A stretch of 64,000 nucleotides of DNA from Gnetum montanum. Taxonomy: Eukaryota; Streptophyta; Gnetopsida; Gnetales; Gnetaceae. Below the pieces are notes generated by a model that had not been told where the DNA came from, made no database searches, and worked only from the letters and a program-made list of their open reading frames with translations. The position numbers were made by a program, and so were the translations under genes. Shown here in pieces: positions 58,241 to 64,000 of this stretch (within the stretch, counting starts at the first letter, position 1; each line of letters opens with the position of its first letter). Location: NCBI GenBank assembly GCA_015680685.1, contig MNCI01000852.1, positions 474,640 through 538,639 of the forward strand. Reading direction: 5' to 3'.

Positions 58241-60796
58241 ATGGCTTCTTCTCATGAAATCAACTCACCTAAGGACAACATAGAAGACAGTCGGCATCAT
58301 ACGCATAACCCAAATCAGCCATGTCCTAAATAATCTAAGGTCACATATACTCATCCTGATGAGTATGTCCCTGACTTTACTTTTATTCTCCATCAAGATG
58401 AGCAATTGCGATGGAGAGATTTGCAAGGTAACATTGTGTTACCCCCAGATCGATTTGTCCCTAACATGCTTTTCCGTGCCTTAGCACAGATTGGCATGCA
58501 AGAGCTATTTGCTGAATACGTTGTGGAAGATTATGACACAAGGGATTATCATCCCACAAATGCCCAACGTATTCGGGACAAAAGGCAGGAGAGCCAACAT
58601 TCATTGTTGAAGGACAAGGTCCCCCATGTCCTTAGTGAAATAGGAGATGAGGAACCCCTCATAATGGGTTTCTTAGAAAATGATGTTCCTCCTCCTCAAT
58701 CTGGTGAAGAGGTTAAGCATTAGGGCCTTTGATCAAATGTACATGCTACAGGCTCTGATCCCCGTGAGCACCAACTGTTCACGGCAGGAACAACCACTCA
58801 CATTAAGGATGGACACTTAGACCGTTACAACGATCGGGGTTGAAGCAACCGAAGAGAAGGTAAGAAACATTGCCATGGTGATGGATCCCCTTCCTCTTCT
58901 CCTTCATCTCACCATTCGCACTCTCCTTCCACATCTGGGTGCAACCATCGTGAGCATAATGAAGAGGGTAAAAGTAAAGGGGAAGATGAAATACCTCGAC
59001 AAGAAGGTCGAGAGGAGTTAGAACAAGGGCAAGGACATAGGGAGAGTAGGGAACCACCATGAAGACATCACAGACATCATGAAAGAGATGATCATGATGA
59101 ACCCCTACTCGCAACCCGAAGCATGCTCGACATCACAGAGGCAGTTAGGATCCCCACAAGGCACTTAAAGGACAGCAGGATCAAGCGTTTGGACATAAAT
59201 AATATCCTACGTTTTGAAGGGGGATACAACACTGATCCTCAACATCATTTACAGGCATTCCACGATGCCTGTGCCCTGCAAAATATAGATAATGAGTGGT
59301 AGAAGCTCAAGTTGTTCCCAAGGACACTCACTAAAGAAGCATAGAGCTGGTACCAGTCCTTAGAACCAGAAACCATCAGGAGGTGGAGTACAATGCTTGA
59401 ATTGTTCAACAAAAAATATCAAACGTACTCTAGAGTGTCCAACTTGCGTAAGTAGATCCAAGGCTGGAAATAAGGTGCTTATGAACCCTTGGATGCTGCC
59501 ATGGCCAGTTACTATACATTGCTACATCGTTGCCCGGGCCATGTGTACGCTAAGTGGGATCAACTTCACCACATCGTGGATGGGCTAAGGAATAAAACGA
59601 GAAGAACTCTTGGGACTTACGCCCAAGGGAGACTCTCCCAACTAAGAGCCCATGAAGTTGAAGTTTTGTTGGAACAAGTAGCACAAGAAGAGGGTGAGCT
59701 ACGTAAGAGGGAAAGTATGGAAGAATACAATCGCGAGCCCTCCCTTCACAAGAAGGGAGTGAAATTCTGTGATGAGGAGGATGAGTCACCACTCGAAGAG
59801 TTGGTGAACTGGAAAACCGTGCCAATCCAAAAGTTAACAACCGAGGTATCGGCTAAGGTAGACCAGATGTGGGATTCCTTAGACTCATGAATAGAAAAAA
59901 TATTAAAAATTGTAGAAGAGTCTAAGGTAGAGCAAGGTAGTGACAAAGGCAAAACCAAGCGGAGAAACTTAAACCTTGCACATAACAAGGGTAAGGGAAA
60001 AATTCCTATCTTCGATGAGGCTGTAAATTCTGATTCAGATAATGATAGTGGATGTGAGGTCTGCTACTATGACCATCCTAAGGGATGTTGCCCAATTATC
60101 TCACATCTATAGGAGTCTGGGGTGTATGCATTAAATCCAAGACTTAATCAATGGCAAACACCCCAAAGGTTACCTTACCCACAAGGTAACCCAAGGCAGT
60201 TCCACCAGCCCTTAACATATTATCCAAGTGGAACGCCTCCACAGCCCATTGGGCAACAGCAGCAGTGGCAATACCCACAGTCATGGGGGATGCCACCGCC
60301 AACACATCAATACCCTTATCGGTAGCTTGATCCTTATGGTTATTATGTGTAGCAGCTAGTTTCTCCAGGTGACTCTATGGGTCACACTACCCCCCAGCAT
60401 CACTACCAAGCACGGGAGTACTTCAAAAGGACTACTTCTCCTCCGAGAGACATCTCACATTCCGTCCATCCTCTAACTCCACCCGCACCTCTTCCACCTA
60501 TAGTTCCCATACAACCTATTCCAACAATGCAGGGGGAATTGCCTACCCAACCGCAGCAACGTAACGCCACGAGAGTTGTAAATATTCAGCATGTAAATAT
60601 CCAACCAGGTACTAGTTCTGGCGACAACTATATAAAGAAGAGATATTTTTTCAAAACTAGGAGCCTAGACAAATGCTCGCAACAACAAGCGGACGGGTAC
60701 ATGTATAGGCCTCTAACCACTAACACTTTGGAGAACCCTTCAGTCCAAAGGAGTGTAACGCATACGATTATGTTAACACATACCGTAACTGACTGA
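58241..60796 (+). pseudogene. El-8 gag
   Basis: It starts MASSHEINSPKDN (58241). Regions are YTHPDEYVPDFTFILHQDEQLR (58340-58405), a 105-codon open stretch (58406-58723), an acidic/charged SR region (58860-59090), the capsid core (FEGGYNTDPQHHLQAFHDAC, 59215-59275; PETIRRWSTMLELF; YYTLLHRCPGH; LHHIVDGLRNKTRRTLG, 59560-59615), zinc knuckle CEVCYYDHPKGCC (60057-60095) and a P/Q-rich tail (60122-60560). TAG/TAA stops at Q/W/S codons (58328, 58721, 59300, 59343, 59453, 59888) interrupt it. It closes at TGA 60794-60796 in the same context as El-5. Confidence 0.87.
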
Positions 60797-61588
60797 ATCA
60801 AGGTAGGCCACCTTCCTAGGAAACTAACTGACCCTGGGAGTCCCTTTATTTATTTGCAGATTGCTGGAAATGCACCACATCGAGCTCTTCTTGACTCAGG
60901 TTTCGGAGTCAACTTAATTTCGCAAAAGATGTATCACGCCTGGAATCTACCACAACTTAAGAAAAGCAATATCCAACTAGAGCTGGCAGACCAGTCCATC
61001 ACCATTCCCTTAGGATTGGTGGAGGATGTTATTACCACTGTGTGTGGTTGGTCCTACCCAGCTGACTTTCTGGTGATCGAAGTAAACAACAACGAAGGGG
61101 ACTTCCCAATTATAATGGGAAGGGCATGGCTAAGCACAGTAGATGCATGCCTTAGGATCCGTGATCTTTCCTTGGAAATCTCCAAGATAAACATATGTGG
61201 AAAGATCGAGAAGAGGATAGTTCCATGCATCACATACAGTGATTCATCGGGTGATGACACGGAGGAAATGTCTCCATGTCACAGGTGTGCCCAGGAAACT
61301 CTGCAACAAAGATGCCTGTATGTAGCAACCACACAAGAAGTAGTAGACACCCCGTGGTTGACAGCTTCTCATAAGAGCAAACAAATATGCATGGAACGAA
61401 CTGAGGCAACTCATGCCAACAACCGTGGCATAGACACATTGGAACGTGAGCGTCGCCAACTTCCAACCCTGAATTTAAGATCATCAATTGGGAGAAGTTG
61501 GGCACTGCTTAGAAATTCAAATAGGCGCTCACTACTTCGGATCTCTCCCTCACAACTCAGTCATGGGGGAGATGGCCACCTATGCTAA
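60797..61588 (+). pseudogene. El-8 aspartic protease, 3'-truncated pol
   Basis: IAGNAPHRALLDSGFGVNLIS (60860-60922) carries the DSG active site. QSITIPLGLVEDVITTVC and FPIIMGRAWLS (61110-61140) complete the domain, open for 244 codons (60854-61588). The last 60 codons diverge from El-5 after a frameshift near the pol deletion point. The protease itself looks intact, but it cannot be made from gag without passing the TGA at 60794. Confidence 0.87.
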
Positions 61589-63188
61589 TCATATGGGGCC
61601 CTCAGTTCTTTTTCAGTTTTTGTTTTACACATTTTTGTTTTACAACGTTTTTGTTTTTCACATTTTTGTTTTACAATTTCTTTAACTTTTCTAATTTTTG
61701 TTTTACAAATTTCTTTAACTTTTCTTGTTTTTGTTTTACAACATCGTTATATTTTTCTATCTTTTTGTGTGTGTGTGTGTGTGTGTCATCCATCATGTAA
61801 ATTCGTCACCCAATAAGTGTTCGGGCCGATGGGATGAACTGTTTTTCATTGATTGCTAATGTTTGGTTTTTACCTTTAAGTTACATTGTTGATACTAAGG
61901 TATGTTCTTTTGATATGGCAGGCAATGAGATCACTTCATCCATCCATCCATCAAGTCTATGGTTTCCCTTGGCTTGGAAATGTACAGTTCCCTTTTAATA
62001 AGAACTTCAATGAACAGGTGACTGGGCATTTCTCAAACTAAGGAAGGACTCAAGGATTTCAAAGGGTGTGACTTCAAAGGAACTTGATGCTTTTGTGTTG
62101 GTCATTCACTTGGGTGCTTGGATGTTTTCTTCTTGAGTTTTCTTACCGTTCCGATGTTACCCATTCTTCGGAAGCTGAGACAATAAAAATAAGAAGTCTT
62201 TGCATGGTGTGGTCCCCATGCATAAAAACACAAAACACAAAAAAAAAAAAAAAAAAAAAAAAAACCAAAGTGAGGATTCAAAGCACACCCCTTAGACGAA
62301 ATAAAATTTGGGCTGCACGCATTGGTTATGGAACCAAAGTGTTCCCTCTAACTAAGGCCCTTCTCGCTTCCCATTCTCTCCTTGTTTCGTCGGAATGGTT
62401 GTGGCTCTTTGAAGATGCATCCTTGTTATCCAAGTGGATGGTTTAACCAAATGCATTGATGCAACGTCACTAGAAGTGGTTGGTTTGAGCTGGAGTTGGA
62501 ATGAGATTTGCAAAGTTGCATTAATCATAAAACATACAAGGGGCTATACACCACCTTGTCCTTGGGATTCCATTCCATTCTCTTCTCCCCATCCTTCTCT
62601 CCATTGTTCACCTCATTGCCAGTTGTATCATTAGTGTATATTTTCATTGATGCATTGTTTTCTTTTTGGTAAATTCTAGCGGTTAAGACTTTAACTCTTA
62701 TTCCAAAGGACATTAACAGAGCCTATAGACTCTTTGAATGTGGGATTGTCAGGGCATTTAGGGCATGAGCCTGCTTTGGGGAGGATCCACTGACACTCCT
62801 ATTTGGAACATTAGCTAACTTCTTTTCCTTAACATTTTGCAATTAATTATTATTTTGTTCATTACCATTTTGACATCCCTGCCATTAATGCCATAGTTGT
62901 CCCTTTTTCCGTATCTTTCTTACTCCTTTTCTTTCTCCCTTCTCACGCTACCGGAGGTTCGCAATTAGTCATGGGAGTACGAGGCCTGATTTTTCGATTT
63001 TCCTCCTAAGCCCCAAATTTTTTCATTTTTCTTCTTCACCCCTACATCTTCAGTACTCATCATCTACATTTTCCCAGATCCATATCAGCCATACCACAAC
63101 CTAGCCAATGAACCTACACTGAAGCAAGGTATTATTTACTTAATGATTCAATTACCCTTGCTAATGTATGATTGTGTTGTGTGTGCAG
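61589..63188 (+). other. El-8 non-coding spacer
   Basis: No credible gene. It includes a T-rich tract of repeated TTTTGTTTTACA units (61610-61745), a GT microsatellite (61767-61787), an A run of about 25 (62238-62262), the CTTTGGGGAGGATCCACTG motif (62773-62791), and a leader-like CCGGAGGTTCGCAATTAGTC (62951-62970). The El-3-type internal TATA promoter is not recognisable here. Confidence 0.7.
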
Positions 63189-63448
63189 ATGGCAATCATA
63201 CAACAATGGAATGGATCTGGAGCAAACACTTGGAAGGGAGCAGCGCTGAAGCAGCTATGCAAGGAGTAGAATGGATAATGCGCTTACAGATGGATAACGG
63301 AAGGCGCAATCTAGGCGTTGGTAGCAACAAGACTCTTCTCTCTTCTTCTCTTCTATTCTCTCTCCTCTTTTCTCTCAACTGCCAAATGTGGCCTGATGTC
63401 ATTGTAATAAGGTGTTCACCCTTGTTGTCTCAAAAACCAGTTTGTTAA
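63189..63448 (+). pseudogene. El-8 remnant at the ORF2 start site, possible small ORF
   Basis: GTGTGTGCAG-ATG (63189) keeps the acceptor-plus-ATG layout of ORF2, but that frame stops after 26 codons. A second frame from 63206 (MEWIWSKHLEGSSAEAAMQG..NLGVGSN) is open to 63448 and has a counterpart in El-7. Similarity may reflect DNA relatedness only. No family is recognised. Confidence 0.4.
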
Positions 63449-63555
63449 GTCTTGTAATAATGAACCGTTCACATGTCATTCCATTAGTTCCATTCCCCTC
63501 AATAATCCCATACCTACCTGATATCATTGTAAGGAACTCGAGGACGAGTTTTCAT

Positions 63556-63570
63556 TCAGTCATGGGGGTA
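63556..63570 (+). other. El-8 polypurine tract
   Basis: CAGTCATGGGGGTA before the 3' LTR, preceded by GAGGACGAGTTTTCATT. Confidence 0.85.
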
Positions 63571-64000
63571 TGATGAGACGTTGATTGCACAAGCCGCGAT
63601 ATCGCGTACGCGATATCGCGGCCGACATGATATCGCGTACGCGATATCGCGGCCGACACGATATCGCATCCCCTACGATATCACGTACGCGATATCGTGT
63701 CTTTCCCTGCCATATCATGTACGCGATATCGCGTCGGCTGCCATATCTATAAATAAGAGGCGGCACTCCCCTCATTTCTCATCCTAAGCGTAAAGTAGCG
63801 AAGCTCTGGTGGATTGATCACCCTAGAGATAGAATATTTTCCATGTGCCCGCAGTAGGAGTCCCCCAAGTGAACGGTTCTTTATTCGAGTAGCTTTGTAC
63901 CTGAATGCAAGTTGTGTATAGCAATAAAGACGAGCTTTGTGGATAAACCTTGTAGTGCATGGATAGGTTTAATTAATGTTATTTACTGCTTTCCTAGTAA
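63571..64000 (+). repeat. El-8 3' LTR (incomplete, runs off the window)
   Basis: It starts TGATGAGACGTTGATTGCAC. U3 (63593-63735) has the longest GATATCGCG array in the window, including a perfect 26-base palindrome made of two CGCGATATCGCG halves joined by TA, present twice. TATA is CTATAAATAAG (63746-63756). Confidence 0.92.

Larger units (their letters stand above)
57157..64000 (+). mobile_element. El-8: Athila-like non-autonomous element (gag-protease), 3' LTR cut by window end
   Basis: The 5' LTR is 57157-58099 and the 3' LTR starts at 63571. Between them are primer binding site, gag, protease, non-coding spacer, a remnant of the ORF2 start, and polypurine tract. RT, RNase H and integrase are absent: the protease frame runs straight into the sequence that follows integrase in El-5 (PPT-like GGGGGAGA at 61563). 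It is a deletion derivative of an El-5-like ancestor, same subfamily as El-7. Confidence 0.92.

Noticed and set aside
60797-60860. Intron between gag and protease (GTAGG...TTGCAG)
   Set aside because: Aligned El-5, El-8 and El-4 keep coding sense through it (LTDPGSP, Y-QI-G), so it is more likely translated lead-in to the protease.
63593-63735. CRISPR-like array from spaced repeats
   Set aside because: Plant DNA. Repeats are palindromic U3 motifs next to a TATA box, with conserved rather than variable links.

Overview
The window is plant nuclear DNA. It holds one intron-containing plant gene, with GT-AG introns and a typical plant lipase/esterase exon structure, surrounded by nested LTR retrotransposons. 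About 85% of the window is retroelement. The dense nesting, many decayed copies, and loss of CpG outside the gene fit a large seed-plant genome, possibly a gymnosperm. The species cannot be fixed from the sequence. There are two assembly gaps (18436-18491 and 47807-47935) and one single N (9153).

Layout. (1) 1-4542: 3' part of a plus-strand element (El-1) carrying a decayed ORF2. (2) 4543-25812: an old minus-strand Athila-like element (El-4) that survives as three pieces (4543-4831, 13503-13859, 22712-25812). Its gag was split by two complete insertions: El-2 (minus, 4832-13502, exact 5-bp target duplication ATAAC) and El-3 (plus, 13860-22711, near-exact target duplication). Their 5' LTRs stand back to back, 357 bp apart. 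El-2 and El-3 are non-autonomous: gag, no pol, and a second gene (ORF2). (3) 25813-33438: a gene island. An alpha/beta hydrolase gene of the plant monoacylglycerol lipase / caffeoylshikimate esterase family lies on the minus strand (31293-27942, seven coding exons). An inverted, decayed partial copy lies just past its 3' end (26276-27220). Upstream are a CpG-rich 5' region and a SINE-like insertion. (4) 33439-55165: El-5, a 21.7-kb plus-strand Athila-like element (exact target duplication CAAGT) with gag, protease, RT, RNase H, integrase and ORF2. Its ORF2 is interrupted by El-6 (44716-53955, minus strand, target duplication GCCAT), a Tat/Ogre-like gag-protease element without RT. (5) 55638-57156: the 3' end of a minus-strand element (El-7), into which El-8 (plus, 57157 to beyond the window end) inserted. 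El-8 has gag and protease but has lost RT to integrase and nearly all of ORF2.

How the parts work together. Where the 5' end is present, the El-2/3/4/5/8 group shares a tRNA-Asp-type primer binding site. All of the group with a 3' end share a GTCGTGGGGGTA-type polypurine tract and LTRs with TGATGA starts. Four copies (El-1, 2, 3, 5) also carry a conserved second transcription unit: an internal TATA promoter, a leader with an internal polypurine-like tract, a 3' splice-site-like sequence touching the ATG, and ORF2. ORF2 encodes a putative plant transposon protein domain followed by a long coiled coil. The most striking point is that each element's internal promoter carries the same motif class as the U3 of that element's own LTR, although the motif class differs between elements. 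This matched two-promoter design is the best candidate here for something not yet described.
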